Notes under the pieces: generated by a model
Told to the model about the DNA's origin: nothing
The model's input: the letters and a program-made list of their open reading frames with translations, nothing else
The model's database searches: none
Program-made: the position numbers and the translations under genes
In this document: piece after piece, positions 9,453-18,979 of the stretch
Position numbering within the stretch: the first letter of the stretch is position 1
Layout: the number at the start of each line of letters is the position of its first letter
NCBI RefSeq assembly: GCF_010726245.1
Contig: NZ_AP022561.1
Coordinates: 5,642,001 to 5,706,000 of the forward strand
DNA: 64,000 bases
Source: Mycolicibacterium aichiense
GTDB lineage: Bacteria; Actinomycetota; Actinomycetes; Mycobacteriales; Mycobacteriaceae
Direction of reading: 5' to 3'

Positions 9453-10658
9453 TCACGCGTCGGAGAAATCACCGTCAGGCACCGCGACGACGACCGTCGT
9501 ACCACCACCCGGAGTGTCGACCAACCGCACCGAACCGCCCATCGCCTCGACACCGACCACCAGCGACGACAACCCGATGTGCCCCTCGGCGACCTTCTGG
9601 TTGAGAACGGCCGGGTCGAAGCCGACGCCATTGTCGACCACCCGCAGCACCAGCGAATCGGCCTCGTGATCCAATTCCACCCTCAGCCGGGTGGCCCGAG
9701 AGTGCTTGTGCGCGTTGGCCAACAGCTCACGGGCGGCGCGATAGAGCAGGGCCTGGGACGTCGGCTTGCCCACTTCTTCGACTGCACAGTCGATGCTGAC
9801 GTTCCAGCGGCGCTCGTACTGCCCGACCAGTTCACGCAGGGCCGCGCCAAGGCCGACCTGCGCCAGCACCTGGGGATGCAGCGTCGAGACCGCGCTGCGC
9901 AACATGTTGATGGCGTCCTGCAGCGCGGTGTCGACCCGCTCGAACCCGATGGCCGAGGGCTGTTCGCGCAGGTCCTCCAGATCCAGCCGGGCGGCGAGCA
10001 GGTTCTGCAGCGGCCCGTCGTGGAGTTGCTCGGACAGCTGCCGGTTGTTGCGCTCGTCGGCCTGCATCGACTCCGAGACCAGCCTGCGCCGTACCTCCAG
10101 AAGCGACCGCACCCGGGCCCGGCGGCGGGCCAGCACCAGGCACAGCGCGGTGGTGGCCAGCGCCAGCCAGGCCAGGCAACCGACCTGGACGTAGACGACG
10201 TTGGGCAGACCCATGGTGTCGTCACGCTTGGAGTAGATGATCCAGGCCACCAGGTATCCGACCGCCGTGCTGGCCCCGATCAGCGCGGTGATCTCCGGTC
10301 GGTCCAGGAAGGCGACGGTGATCGGGATCAGGAAGAAGATCGGCAGCAGCCAGCTCGTCGCGCCCCCGGAGGCGACGCACATGGCCAGCACCGCCACCAC
10401 GTCGATGGCGGTCGACGCCCAGCCGAACCACCATTGCAGCGGCCTGCGGACCACGACGGTCAGCCATACCGCGGCGGTGGCGGTGTAGACGATCAGCACC
10501 GACCAGTACACGGCGGGCAGCCAATGGTCGACGCCCTCGATCCACACCAGCAGCCCGATCAGCACGATCAGCGGCAGCCGCAGGACGGCCGCGACCCGGA
10601 CCGGCTCGGTGCCCAGGAAATCGGCCGCGCGGCTCAGCGGGGCCGGCAGATTACTCAA
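9453..10658 (-). CDS. NarL-type membrane sensor histidine kinase
   Basis: 401 residues from a TTG start that overlaps the stop of the upstream response regulator (cTTGAGTAA), the usual translational coupling. The N-terminal 175 residues carry about five to six membrane segments. A HisKA_3 dimerisation/phosphoacceptor motif (SEQLHDGPLQNL) lies near residue 210. The HATPase_c domain has N-box RELLANAHKHS and G-box DNGVGFDP. No periplasmic sensor domain is obvious, so the signal is probably sensed in or near the membrane. A longer frame upstream (to 10736) lies inside the regulator gene and is less likely. Confidence 0.92.
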   Translation of the reverse strand: MSNLPAPLSRAADFLGTEPVRVAAVLRLPLIVLIGLLVWIEGVDHWLPAVYWSVLIVYTATAAVWLTVVVRRPLQWWFGWASTAIDVVAVLAMCVASGGATSWLLPIFFLIPITVAFLDRPEITALIGASTAVGYLVAWIIYSKRDDTMGLPNVVYVQVGCLAWLALATTALCLVLARRRARVRSLLEVRRRLVSESMQADERNNRQLSEQLHDGPLQNLLAARLDLEDLREQPSAIGFERVDTALQDAINMLRSAVSTLHPQVLAQVGLGAALRELVGQYERRWNVSIDCAVEEVGKPTSQALLYRAARELLANAHKHSRATRLRVELDHEADSLVLRVVDNGVGFDPAVLNQKVAEGHIGLSSLVVGVEAMGGSVRLVDTPGGGTTVVVAVPDGDFSDA

Positions 10659-11295
10659 GCAGTCCCCGCCGCATCGCCTCGGCGACCGCCGCCGCGCGGT
10701 CCCCGACACCCAACTTCTCGTACAGCCGCTGCACATGGGTCTTGACCGTCGAGGGCGCCAGGAACAACGCCTCGGCGATCGCCGGAATGCTGCGTCCCCC
10801 GGCGATCATGCTGAGCACTTCGCGTTCCCGCGAGCTCAGCGACGGTCCGGACGGCTCGGCGCGGCGCCGGATTTCGACCGCCAGCCCGGACGCCAGCCGG
10901 GGGGCCAGAACGTCGCGGCCCTTGGCGCAGTCGAGTACTGCGTTGACGATCTCCGATCGGCTGGAGTCTTTCGGCAGATAGCCCGCCGCGCCTTGTTGCA
11001 GCGCGTGATAGACGATTTCGGCGTCGTCGTGCGCGGAGACCAGCAGCACCCGGGTCGGCAGTTCGTCGCGGCGCACGGCGGCAGCCACCTCGGCGCCGTC
11101 CATTCCGGGCATCCGGTAGTCGAGCAGCGCGACGTCGGGCGTGTGTTCCTTGATCGCTGCCAGGGCCGACGTGCCGTCCTCGGCTTCGGCAACGACCTCG
11201 ACCTCGCCGCTGCCCGACAACGCCCGGACCAGTCCGTCGCGGAACAGCGGGTGGTCGTCGCCGACGACGACGCGCACCTTTCGGTTATCGGACAT
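10651..11295 (-). CDS. NarL/FixJ-family response regulator
   Basis: 214 residues. The receiver domain has the acidic pair DD near residues 13-14, the phospho-acceptor Asp in VALLDYRMPGMDG and the conserved Lys in GYLPKDSS. The C-terminal LuxR HTH is LSSREREVLSMIAGGRSIPAIAEALFLAPSTVKTHV. It is first gene of the pair with the overlapping kinase. An interrupted inverted repeat lies in its upstream region shared with the divergent small gene. Confidence 0.95.
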   Translation of the reverse strand: MSDNRKVRVVVGDDHPLFRDGLVRALSGSGEVEVVAEAEDGTSALAAIKEHTPDVALLDYRMPGMDGAEVAAAVRRDELPTRVLLVSAHDDAEIVYHALQQGAAGYLPKDSSRSEIVNAVLDCAKGRDVLAPRLASGLAVEIRRRAEPSGPSLSSREREVLSMIAGGRSIPAIAEALFLAPSTVKTHVQRLYEKLGVGDRAAAVAEAMRRGLLE

Positions 11296-11326
11296 GCCAG
11301 GAGCTTCCCACAGGGGTCCGCTGATC

Positions 11327-11349
11327 GGGGGACAAACACTTCATCCCCC
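11327..11349. promoter_or_regulatory. Inverted repeat GGGGGA-N11-TCCCCC in a divergent promoter region
   Basis: Six-base arms at 11327-11332 and 11344-11349 separated by 11 nt, between the response-regulator start (11295) and the 55-aa gene (11444). A plausible NarL-family autoregulatory site; no known consensus matched exactly. Confidence 0.35.
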
Positions 11350-11443
11350 GCAGGGGCCTATCGGCGGACAGACAGCTCCCGACCTGCGCGGGATAGTCGA
11401 TTCATCGCCGAAAACCATCGGCCGCAGAAGCAAGGAGACGGAC

Positions 11444-11611
11444 ATGGACCACACATTCACTCGTCGCTTCACCACCGCCCTGGCTGGCCCCACGCTGGCG
11501 GTGGGCGTCCTGGCCGGCACCTTGATCGTCGACACCCCCGCAGCGACCGACACCATGGGCCTGAGCCTGGCCTCGGTTTCCTCGGCCGGACTGGTCGACA
11601 TCCACCTGTAA
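11444..11611 (+). CDS. Small exported peptide (55 aa)
   Basis: ATG with AAGGAG 7 nt upstream. The product has basic residues after the start (RR), a hydrophobic stretch of about 20 residues (TTALAGPTLAVGVLAGTLIV) and a short polar-hydrophobic tail, as in an exported or membrane-inserted peptide. It has no recognisable domain. It is transcribed away from the two-component pair and towards a 17-codon ORF and a terminator, which suggests one short transcript. Confidence 0.65.
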   Translation: MDHTFTRRFTTALAGPTLAVGVLAGTLIVDTPAATDTMGLSLASVSSAGLVDIHL

Positions 11612-11655
11612 CTCCACTCAGCAGCCGCGAAACTGCGCGAGAGCGAGGAGGTCAG

Positions 11656-11709
11656 ATGAGCACTACCCGTCACTTGTCCACGAGATCCCGGAGGTTTATT
11701 GATCGCTAA
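11656..11709 (+). CDS. Very short ORF, 17 aa, Arg-rich
   Basis: ATG preceded by GAGGAGG with 4-nt spacing, a better ribosome site than most genes here. It encodes 17 residues, five of them Arg, and stops 17 bp before a perfect terminator hairpin. Leader peptides before terminators act as attenuators in some mycobacterial genes (whiB7 leaders, from memory). However, fadE2 downstream appears to have its own leaderless promoter, so this may simply be the end of the small-peptide transcript. Confidence 0.45.
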   Translation: MSTTRHLSTRSRRFIDR

Positions 11710-11726
11710 CCCTCTTACTCCACATG

Positions 11727-11769
11727 ACAACGAGGCCCTCCCTATGGTCATAAGGGAGGGCCTCGTTGT
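11727..11769 (+). terminator. Intrinsic terminator, perfect 17-bp stem
   Basis: Arms 11727-11743 and 11753-11769 are fully complementary with a 9-nt loop, followed by TGTTT. It lies between the 17-codon ORF and fadE2. Confidence 0.9.
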
Positions 11770-11792
11770 TGTTTAGACGGGTGTCATATCGT
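11766..11792 (+). promoter_or_regulatory. Predicted leaderless promoter of fadE2
   Basis: TATCGT at 11787-11792 is followed by exactly 7 nt and the ATG at 11800. A weak TTGTTG at 11766 could serve as -35 and overlaps the terminator's 3' arm. Confidence 0.5.
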
Positions 11793-11799
11793 GGCGGTC

Positions 11800-13029
11800 A
11801 TGGATTTCGCCATGTCTGCCAAGGGTGCTGACTACCACAAACGCCTCACCGAGTTCATGGTCGAACATGTCTTCCCGGCCGAGAAGGTCTACGACGAGTA
11901 CCGCGAGGCCGCGGGCCCGGGTGACTTCACCGTGCCGCCGGTGGTCGAGGAACTGAAGGTGCTTGCCAAAAAGCAGGGCCTGTGGAACCTGTTTCTGCCG
12001 CCGGAGTCGGGGCTGACCAACCTGGAGTACGCGCCGCTGGCCGAGCTGACCGGCTGGAGCACCGAGATCGCGCCCGAGGCGATCAACTGCGCGGCGCCCG
12101 ACACCGGCAACATGGAGACGCTGCACCTGTTCGCCACCGAGGAGCAGCGCAAGACATGGCTGGAGCCGCTGCTGGCCGGCGAGATCCGCAGCGCTTTCTC
12201 GATGACGGAGCCGGCGGTCGCCTCCAGCGATGCCCGCAACATCCAGACTCAGATGGTCCGCGACGGTGACGACTACATCATCAACGGCCGCAAGTGGTGG
12301 ACCTCAGGCGCCAACGACCCGCGCTGCAAGGTGCTGATCGTGATGGGGCGCACCAATCCTGACGCCGCCTCGCATCAGCAGCAGTCGATGATCCTGGTGC
12401 CCACCGATACCCCCGGCGTGCAGATCCTGCGCTCGACGTCGGTGTTCGGCTGGCAGGACCAGCACGGCCACGCCGAGGTGATCTACGACAACGTGCGGGT
12501 GCCCGCGTCGAATCTGCTGGCCGAGGAGGGCATGGGCTTCGCGATCGCGCAGGCGCGGTTGGGCCCGGGCCGGATTCATCACTGCATGCGCGCGATCGGG
12601 GTCGCCGAGCGCGCGCTCGCGCTGATGACCCATCGCGCCCGTACCCGCATCGCGTTCGGCAAGCCGCTGGCCGAGCAGGGTGTGGTGCAACAGCAGATTG
12701 CGTTGTCGCGCAACGAGATCGACCAGGCCCGCCTGCTTTGCCAGAAAGCCGCCTGGACCATCGACCAGCACGGCAACAAAGAGGCCCGCAATCTGGTCGC
12801 CCAGATCAAAGCCGTCGCGCCACAGATGGCCTGCAACGTCATCGACCGGGCGATCCAGGTGCACGGCGGCGGCGGAGTCAGCGATGACTTCCCGCTGGCC
12901 CGGATGTACGGCTGGCAGCGGGCCATGCGCATCTTCGACGGACCCGACGAGGTCCACATGCGCAGCATCGCCCGAGCCGAGATCGGCGCGGAGCCAAGCG
13001 CTTTCGCAGCGGCGGTGACCGGCGCGTGA
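11800..13029 (+). CDS. fadE2: Acyl-CoA dehydrogenase, FadE2 type
   Basis: 409 residues. ATG at 11800 is preferred over GTG at 11791 because the -10 box sits 7 nt before it. Acyl-CoA dehydrogenase signatures include [16 protein letters not shown], a central FAD-binding beta domain ([11 protein letters not shown]) and the C-terminal helical domain with [20 protein letters not shown]. It would oxidise an acyl-CoA to the enoyl-CoA with FAD. The FadE2-type subgroup acts on substrates that are not well defined. It is followed by an overlapping phosphatase gene, the same pair as Rv0154c-Rv0153c of M. tuberculosis (from memory). Confidence 0.95.
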   Translation: MDFAMSAKGADYHKRLTEFMVEHVFPAEKVYDEYREAAGPGDFTVPPVVEELKVLAKKQGLWNLFLPPESGLTNLEYAPLAELTGWSTEIAPEAINCAAPDTGNMETLHLFATEEQRKTWLEPLLAGEIRSAFSMTEPAVASSDARNIQTQMVRDGDDYIINGRKWWTSGANDPRCKVLIVMGRTNPDAASHQQQSMILVPTDTPGVQILRSTSVFGWQDQHGHAEVIYDNVRVPASNLLAEEGMGFAIAQARLGPGRIHHCMRAIGVAERALALMTHRARTRIAFGKPLAEQGVVQQQIALSRNEIDQARLLCQKAAWTIDQHGNKEARNLVAQIKAVAPQMACNVIDRAIQVHGGGGVSDDFPLARMYGWQRAMRIFDGPDEVHMRSIARAEIGAEPSAFAAAVTGA

Positions 13030-13820
13030 GCCACACTGCACTGTCGGGTGCGTGGAACTTCCGCGATATCGCCGACACCACCGGGATCCGGCCCGGCAAG
13101 TTCTTCCGGTCCAGTGAGCTCAGCCGGCTCGACGACGACGGCCGGGAGGCCTTCCGCCGCTTGGGTATCACCGATGTCGCCGATCTGCGCTCGCCGCAGG
13201 AGCTGGAGCGCCGCGGCTCCGGAGCGGTGCCCGACGGCGTCGCCATCCATCTGCTGCCGTTCCCCGACCTGTCCAACACGACAGCCGAGGCGCCGCACGA
13301 GACCAGCTGGCAGAAGATGATGACCGAGAAGGTCGACGACGAGGACGTCGAAGACGCCGCCGAACGCTTCATGACCGGCGAATACGAGAAGTTCCCCGTC
13401 CTCGCCGGCGCGCAACGCGCAGTGCGCCAAGTGTTTTCGCTGTTGAGCGCGGGACGTCCGGTGATCACGCACTGCTTCGCAGGTAAGGACCGCACCGGTT
13501 TCACCGTCGCGGTCGTGCTGGAGTCCATCGGCGTGCCGCGCGACACGGTGCTCTCCGACTTCCTGCGCAGCAACGACGCCGTCGAATCGCTGCGTGAGCG
13601 GATCATGGAGTCGATCGTCAGCCGGGCCGGCGAGACGCCGGAGATCGCCACGTTCGCCGAGGCGCGCCTGACCAATGGGGTGCTCGGTGTGCGGGAGGGC
13701 TACCTGGCCACCGCGCACCGGGTGATCGCGGAGAATTACGGCGACCTGGATGGCTTCCTGCGCACCGCGGGGGTGTCCGAAGAGGACGTTGCGCGTACCC
13801 GCAAAGAACTACTGGGTTAG
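13026..13820 (+). CDS. ptpB: Protein tyrosine/lipid phosphatase PtpB
   Basis: 264 residues with GTG overlapping the fadE2 stop (GTGA). The active-site loop [11 protein letters not shown] (Cys-X5-Arg) near residue 155 carries the Lys-Asp pair typical of the MptpB group, which accepts phosphotyrosine, phosphoserine and phosphoinositides. The N-terminal WNFRDIAD motif and the C-terminal lid helices are present. In M. tuberculosis the homologue is secreted and modulates the host; in an environmental species the role is unknown. Confidence 0.95.
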   Translation: MSHTALSGAWNFRDIADTTGIRPGKFFRSSELSRLDDDGREAFRRLGITDVADLRSPQELERRGSGAVPDGVAIHLLPFPDLSNTTAEAPHETSWQKMMTEKVDDEDVEDAAERFMTGEYEKFPVLAGAQRAVRQVFSLLSAGRPVITHCFAGKDRTGFTVAVVLESIGVPRDTVLSDFLRSNDAVESLRERIMESIVSRAGETPEIATFAEARLTNGVLGVREGYLATAHRVIAENYGDLDGFLRTAGVSEEDVARTRKELLG

Positions 13821-14294
13821 CAGCAGACCAGCCACCCACACCCCGGTGGCGATCAGGCCTCCGGACAGCTCGACACCGACCGAGAGCGCCGCGGCCTTCA
13901 GCGCAAGGACCGTTGCCGCCCAGGCACGCCGCTGATCGCGCCGGGCCGCCAGCTCGGCGAGGTACACGCCGAGCACGAAACCGAACAGCAGGCCGATCAC
14001 CGGCACCACGAAGAAGCCGATGATGCCCAATACCGCACCCGCACCCAGTGTCCATGTACCCACCTCGCCGGCGCGCATGCGCCGGGCGGGCAGGAGGTAC
14101 TTGATCAGCAGGGTCGCGCCGAGCACCGCGGTGACCACTCCCAGCACCACCCAGGACACCAGGCTGCCCTCGACGACAGCCCACACCGCGATGGCCGCGT
14201 AAATCAGCAGGGTGCCCGGCAACAGCGGCACGATGACGCCGACCAGCCCGATCGCGATGGCCAGCCCCACCAGGACGATCCCGCCGGTGCTCAC
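13809..14294 (-). CDS. DUF456 small integral membrane protein
   Basis: 161 residues from GTG at 14294. It has four to five hydrophobic segments rich in Gly/Val/Leu, including GVIVPLLPGTLLIY and GIIGFFVVPVIGLLFGFVLGVYLAEL with the glycine-zipper pattern of the DUF456 family. Function unknown. It overlaps the ptpB 3' end tail to tail by 12 bp and follows the LysE-like gene by 14 bp on the same strand. Confidence 0.85.
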   Translation of the reverse strand: MSTGGIVLVGLAIAIGLVGVIVPLLPGTLLIYAAIAVWAVVEGSLVSWVVLGVVTAVLGATLLIKYLLPARRMRAGEVGTWTLGAGAVLGIIGFFVVPVIGLLFGFVLGVYLAELAARRDQRRAWAATVLALKAAALSVGVELSGGLIATGVWVAGLLLTQ

Positions 14295-14308
14295 TCGGTC
14301 AAACCTAC

Positions 14309-14932
14309 CTAGGCCCGATACAGCCCGAGCGCCACGTAGCCGATGAACACCGCCACCAGAACGCAGTCGACCAGGAGGATGCGGCGACGCGCGCGGTCGG
14401 AGAAGGTTCGGCCCAACCGGGCACCTGCGGCTGCCAGGGCGAGCTGCCACGACAGCGACGCCGCGAAGGCGCCGACGACGATGGCCGCCGCCTCGACAGC
14501 CCGGTAGGGCGGTGCCGCGGCGACGATGAGGCTGAGAAAGTAGATGACCGTCATGGTGTTCATCAGCGTGAACGCGAGGAATTCGGCATAGGCGCGGATC
14601 GGCGACCCGCCGTGCCACGTGCGTGTCGGCGCCGAGTCGGCACCAGGATGCAGAAGCTGACGCACGGCGAGCACCCCGATCAGCAGCAGCACCGCAATCG
14701 CGAGCCAGTGCAGCAGCTCGGCCCACGGTGCGAGCAGGCGATTCAGTGCAGCACCGGCCGCAACTGCGATCGTGGCCCACACCGCGTCGCCGGTCGCGAT
14801 ACCCGCTCCGGCCGCCGTGGCGACGCCAAACCCGGTGTGGGCCGAGGTCTCCATCACGAGCATCGCGGCGGCGCCGGACAGAACCGCGGCGCTGAGACCA
14901 ATCAGGAAGCCGGCGGCCAGCGCTCCGATCAC
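14309..14932 (-). CDS. LysE/RhtB-family exporter
   Basis: About 207 residues. The GTG at 14932 is chosen because it sits 5 bp after the DUF1989 stop; the frame continues upstream but would overlap that gene. Six hydrophobic helices with the LysE-type N-terminus (GFLIGLSAAVLSG) and a central NTMTVIYFLSLI segment. Likely exports amino acids or related small metabolites. Probably cotranscribed with the DUF1989 and DUF456 genes. Confidence 0.8.
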   Translation of the reverse strand: MIGALAAGFLIGLSAAVLSGAAAMLVMETSAHTGFGVATAAGAGIATGDAVWATIAVAAGAALNRLLAPWAELLHWLAIAVLLLIGVLAVRQLLHPGADSAPTRTWHGGSPIRAYAEFLAFTLMNTMTVIYFLSLIVAAAPPYRAVEAAAIVVGAFAASLSWQLALAAAGARLGRTFSDRARRRILLVDCVLVAVFIGYVALGLYRA

Positions 14933-14937
14933 CTGCG

Positions 14938-15552
14938 TTAAGGCCCGACCTCGAGCCGCAGAGGGGTGCAATGGTCGCCGTTGATCGGCTCGAGGTCCAT
15001 GGAGCAGGCCGTCACGACCACGTGAACGGCGGTCTCGGCTCGAAGCGTGACGGAGTCACCCGGGCTGGTCAGCGCCGGAAGCGCAGTGAACGACCCGTCG
15101 GCCTCCACAGGGGAGCGCTGGAAGAAGTTCACCGGGTCCGGGACAGACTGCGGGTGCCAGTCCACCTGCACCGCAGCTGTACGGAAATTCTCGCTGCAGC
15201 TCGGGTGGTAGCCCGCGTATGCCATCGCTCGGTACATCTCCGCACTGCAGGGCGGCTCAAGCATGTCGTGCGCGCCGGGTGAGTCATCCCGCTCGAACGT
15301 GAGCAGCGGACGGTAGGCGGTGCTGAAGAACGACTGACCGACAGCCGGGAACAGCCGCCAGGTACAGGCTCGCGTCACCGGAACACTGAGCCACTCGTCG
15401 AGGTCGCTCGCCGAAACCGCGAACAGGTCGGCGACCTGGGACCCCTCGATGTCGATGATCTTCAGCCGATGGCCGGCCGCCAGGGTCACTACCGCGCCGG
15501 ATTGCGCGGGAATCTCGACAGTTGTCGGCACATCGCTTGTTGGCACCACCAT
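14938..15552 (-). CDS. DUF1989 (urea-carboxylase-associated) family protein
   Basis: 204 residues; GGGAGG lies 9 nt before the ATG. It carries the family's hallmarks: G..L.I.DIEG.QV.D, an S....P...F.RDDSPGAHDML segment, and C/H-containing stretches (CSENF, NFFQRSP) that may bind a metal. Relatives lie next to urea carboxylase or amino-acid transporters and are linked to guanidine/urea-type nitrogen metabolism. Here the immediate partner is the LysE-like exporter. Confidence 0.85.
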   Translation of the reverse strand: MVVPTSDVPTTVEIPAQSGAVVTLAAGHRLKIIDIEGSQVADLFAVSASDLDEWLSVPVTRACTWRLFPAVGQSFFSTAYRPLLTFERDDSPGAHDMLEPPCSAEMYRAMAYAGYHPSCSENFRTAAVQVDWHPQSVPDPVNFFQRSPVEADGSFTALPALTSPGDSVTLRAETAVHVVVTACSMDLEPINGDHCTPLRLEVGP

Positions 15553-16014
15553 CAGCCGAAACCTCCCGACTCGGGGCCACGATGCTACCGCCGCAAGCCC
15601 AGCGACGGTGCGCGATCCGAGGCGTCAGCCGAGCTCGACGGTGGTGTGAGCCACCATCCTGGGAGCCCGAACCGGCACCGCGGAACAAACTGGACATGTG
15701 TCTTGTACAAGCGCGCACCAGCCGATAGTTTGGCCCGATGCGCCACGAAACACCGCGCCATCCCTACCTGGGTGTAGCGCATAATTGCATTTCATAAGTG
15801 ATTTTCCCGAAGCCCGTACCAACATCGCGGGGCGGCGGGCTAAAATAGACAGGTGTCCAGCGGCATGATGTTGGACCTCAGGTAATCCCATTCGGGATCT
15901 CTGGCCACCGGCAACCGCGCAGGGGGTACGGAGTTCGCAGGTGAACCCTGCCATTCCATACACTGACATCTTCCATCCGGCCTCGCCCACGACCAACCAG
16001 ATCGGACCGCATCG
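15553..16014. other. Non-coding divergent region between DUF1989 gene and pntA
   Basis: 462 bp in which I see no convincing gene; open frames here have no ribosome site and poor codon bias. It contains an AT-richer stretch near 15775-15850 with TAAAAT at 15841-15846 and an inverted repeat ATCCC-N4-GGGAT at 15885-15898, about 115 bp upstream of pntA. It may contain the pntAB promoter and a repressor site. Confidence 0.5.
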
Positions 16015-17547
16015 ATGCTCATCGGGATTCCACGCGAGTCTCTACCGGGGGAGACGCGTGTCGCCGCCACACCGCAGACCGTCGGACAGCTCATCAAACT
16101 CGGTTATGACGTCCTCGTCGAATCCGGTGCGGGCGTCGCGGCGAGCTTCTCCGACGAGGCATTCGTCGAGGCCGGTGCAGGTATCGGGACCACCGCGGAA
16201 ACGCTGGCCACCGATATCGTCCTCAAGGTCAACGCACCCACCAGTGCCGAGATCGCCGCACTGCGCGACGGGGCGACCTTGATCAGCCTGATCTCCCCGG
16301 CCCTGAAACCCGACCTCGTTGAAGAACTGTCCACGCGGCCCATCACAGTGCTGGCCATGGACGCGGTCCCGCGTATCTCGCGAGCCCAGTCTCTGGACGT
16401 CCTGTCGTCGATGGCCAATATCGCCGGGTACCGCGCGGTCATCGAGGCAGCACATGCGTTCGGCCGGTTCTTCACCGGCCAGGTGACCGCGGCGGGCAAG
16501 GTTCCGCCGGCCAAAGTTCTGGTGGTCGGCGCGGGTGTGGCCGGCCTGGCAGCGATCGGCGCCGCAGGCAGCCTGGGTGCCATCGTGCGCGCCACCGACC
16601 CGCGCCCCGAGGTCGCCGATCAGGTCAAATCCCTTGGTGGTGAGTATCTTTCGATCGAATCACCGGAGATCGAGGTATCGGCCACCGGGTACGCCAAGGA
16701 GATGGGCGACGATTACAAGGCCCGCGAGGCGCAGCTGTACGCCGATCAGAGCCAAGATGTCGACATCATCATCACAACGGCGCTGATTCCCGGGCGGCCC
16801 GCGCCGCGCATCATCACCGCCGACATGGTCGCCTCGATGAAATCGGGCAGTGTCATCGTCGATATGGCCGCAGCCAACGGCGGCAACGTCGAGGGCACCG
16901 TCAAAGACCAGGCGATCCTCACCGACAACGGCGTGACCATCATCGGCTACACCGACCTGGCCGGCCGGCTGCCCGCCCAGGCATCCCAGCTCTACGGGAC
17001 CAACCTGGTGAACCTCCTCAAACTGTTGACCCCGGAGAAAGACGGCGCGCTCGTACTCGATTTCGACGACGTCGTGCAGCGGTCGGTCACCGTGGTTCGC
17101 GACGGCGAGACGACGTGGCCGCCACCACCGGTACAGGTATCTGCTGCCCCGGCACCGGCGGCGACAGCCGCCCCTGCAGTGCAGCAGACGAAAGAGCCGA
17201 TGACGATGGGCCGCAGGCTCGGCATCACCTTCGGTGCCGCCGCCGTGCTGTTCGGACTCATCGCGTTGTCCCCGGCCGCACTGCAGGTACACCTGACCGT
17301 CTTCGCTTTGGCGATCGTGATCGGCTACTACGTGATCGGCCACGTGCACCACGCCCTGCACACCCCGCTGATGTCGGTGACCAACGCGATCTCGGGCATC
17401 ATCGTCGTCGGCGCGCTGCTCCAGATCGGCCACGGTGACGTCATCGTCACCACATTGGCCGCCGTCGCCATCCTGCTTGCCAGTATCAACATCTTCGGTG
17501 GCTTCGCGGTGACGCGTCGCATGCTCGCGATGTTCTCGAGGAGCTAA
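16015..17547 (+). CDS. pntA: Proton-translocating NAD(P) transhydrogenase alpha subunit, fused form
   Basis: 510 residues, the same length as E. coli PntA. The N-terminal domain I (about 1-370) binds NAD(H): [45 protein letters not shown] and the [15 protein letters not shown] loop. A Pro/Ala linker (about 372-396) joins three to four membrane helices with [25 protein letters not shown]. It couples hydride transfer between NADH and NADP+ to proton entry, supplying NADPH. M. tuberculosis has this subunit split into PntAa and PntAb (from memory); here it is one chain. Confidence 0.97.
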   Translation: MLIGIPRESLPGETRVAATPQTVGQLIKLGYDVLVESGAGVAASFSDEAFVEAGAGIGTTAETLATDIVLKVNAPTSAEIAALRDGATLISLISPALKPDLVEELSTRPITVLAMDAVPRISRAQSLDVLSSMANIAGYRAVIEAAHAFGRFFTGQVTAAGKVPPAKVLVVGAGVAGLAAIGAAGSLGAIVRATDPRPEVADQVKSLGGEYLSIESPEIEVSATGYAKEMGDDYKAREAQLYADQSQDVDIIITTALIPGRPAPRIITADMVASMKSGSVIVDMAAANGGNVEGTVKDQAILTDNGVTIIGYTDLAGRLPAQASQLYGTNLVNLLKLLTPEKDGALVLDFDDVVQRSVTVVRDGETTWPPPPVQVSAAPAPAATAAPAVQQTKEPMTMGRRLGITFGAAAVLFGLIALSPAALQVHLTVFALAIVIGYYVIGHVHHALHTPLMSVTNAISGIIVVGALLQIGHGDVIVTTLAAVAILLASINIFGGFAVTRRMLAMFSRS

Positions 17548-17548
17548 G

Positions 17549-18970
17549 TTGTTCACATTGGAAACGGCCGCCACCGCGGCCTACGTCGTCGCGGCCCTGC
17601 TGTTCATCCTGGCGCTCGCCGGGCTGTCCAAGCACGAAACATCGCGGGCCGGAAACACATTCGGCATGGCCGGCATGGTCGTCGCGCTGGTGGCCACCAT
17701 CGCGCTGGCGCTGGCCCGCCATATCGAGCCGGTCGGCCTGGGCCTGCTGATCGGAGCCATGGCCATCGGTGCCGCGATCGGGTTGTGGCGTGCCCGCGTC
17801 GTCGAGATGACCGGCATGCCCGAGCTGATCGCGCTGCTGCACAGCTTCGTCGGCCTGGCAGCGGTGTTGGTCGGCTGGAACGGCTACCTGCACGTCGAAC
17901 ACGATCTGGCCGGCGCCGAGGCCGCAGTGCTGAGCAACGAGGGCATGCTCGGCATTCACTCCGCCGAGGTGTTCATCGGCGTGTTCATCGGTGCCGTCAC
18001 CTTCACCGGATCGATCGTCGCCAATCTGAAACTGTCGGCGCGGATCAAATCCGCCCCACTGATGTTGCCCGGCAAGAACTTTCTCAATGTCGGCGCCCTG
18101 GTGTTGTTCGTTGCCTTCACCGTCTGGTTCGTCATCGAACCCCAGCTGTGGCTGCTCGTCGTCGTCACGGTGTTGGCGCTGCTGCTGGGCTGGCACCTGG
18201 TCGCCTCGATCGGCGGTGGCGACATGCCGGTCGTGGTGTCCATGCTCAACAGCTATTCCGGTTGGGCTGCAGCAGCTTCGGGCTTCCTGCTGTCCAACGA
18301 TCTGCTGATCGTCACCGGCGCCCTGGTCGGATCATCGGGTGCCTACCTGTCCTACATCATGTGCAAAGCCATGAACCGCTCGTTCATCTCGGTCATCGCC
18401 GGTGGGTTCGGCATCGAGGCAGGACCGGCGGAGGACAAGGACTACGGCGAACACCGCGAGATCACCGCCGAGGGAGCCGCCGAACTCTTGGCGTCGGCCA
18501 GCTCGGTGATCATCACCCCTGGCTACGGGATGGCCGTGGCCCAGGCCCAGTACGGCGTGGCCGAACTGACCCGCAAGCTGCGCGAGCGTGGTGTCACCGT
18601 GCGATTCGGTATCCACCCCGTCGCAGGCCGGCTGCCCGGGCACATGAACGTGCTGCTGGCAGAGGCCAAGGTGCCCTACGACATCGTGCTCGAAATGGAC
18701 GAGATCAACGACGATTTCGAGAACACGTCGGTGGTTTTGGTGATCGGCGCCAACGACACGGTGAACCCGGCGGCCTCGGAAGATCCCGGCAGCCCGATCG
18801 CAGGCATGCCGGTGCTGACGGTCTGGAATGCCGAACACGTCATCGTGTTCAAGCGGTCCATGGCCTCCGGTTACGCCGGGGTGCAGAATCCGCTGTTCTT
18901 CCGCGAGAACACCCAGATGCTGTTCGGCGATGCGCGCGACCGGGTCGACGACATCAACGCCGCGCTGTAA
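17549..18970 (+). CDS. pntB: NAD(P) transhydrogenase beta subunit
   Basis: 473 residues from a TTG start one base after the pntA stop. The N-terminal half has about nine membrane helices ([44 protein letters not shown]). The C-terminal domain III binds NADP(H): [40 protein letters not shown] and [14 protein letters not shown]. Very close to the proteobacterial form. Translationally coupled to pntA. Confidence 0.97.
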   Translation: MFTLETAATAAYVVAALLFILALAGLSKHETSRAGNTFGMAGMVVALVATIALALARHIEPVGLGLLIGAMAIGAAIGLWRARVVEMTGMPELIALLHSFVGLAAVLVGWNGYLHVEHDLAGAEAAVLSNEGMLGIHSAEVFIGVFIGAVTFTGSIVANLKLSARIKSAPLMLPGKNFLNVGALVLFVAFTVWFVIEPQLWLLVVVTVLALLLGWHLVASIGGGDMPVVVSMLNSYSGWAAAASGFLLSNDLLIVTGALVGSSGAYLSYIMCKAMNRSFISVIAGGFGIEAGPAEDKDYGEHREITAEGAAELLASASSVIITPGYGMAVAQAQYGVAELTRKLRERGVTVRFGIHPVAGRLPGHMNVLLAEAKVPYDIVLEMDEINDDFENTSVVLVIGANDTVNPAASEDPGSPIAGMPVLTVWNAEHVIVFKRSMASGYAGVQNPLFFRENTQMLFGDARDRVDDINAAL

Positions 18971-18979
18971 GACCGCGCG

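Noticed and set aside
9447..10745. 432-codon plus-strand frame opposite the histidine kinase
   Set aside because: Arg/Gln-rich antisense shadow with no domain or ribosome site; the minus-strand kinase has complete HisKA_3 and ATPase motifs.
11656..11800. Transcription attenuator controlling fadE2
   Set aside because: Attractive because of the 17-codon ORF and terminator, but TATCGT lies exactly 7 nt before the fadE2 ATG, downstream of the terminator, so fadE2 probably has its own leaderless promoter. Kept only as an alternative.
15625..15996. 123-codon minus-strand gene upstream of pntA
   Set aside because: No ribosome site, no recognisable motif, poor codon bias and it spans the AT-richer promoter-like stretch.
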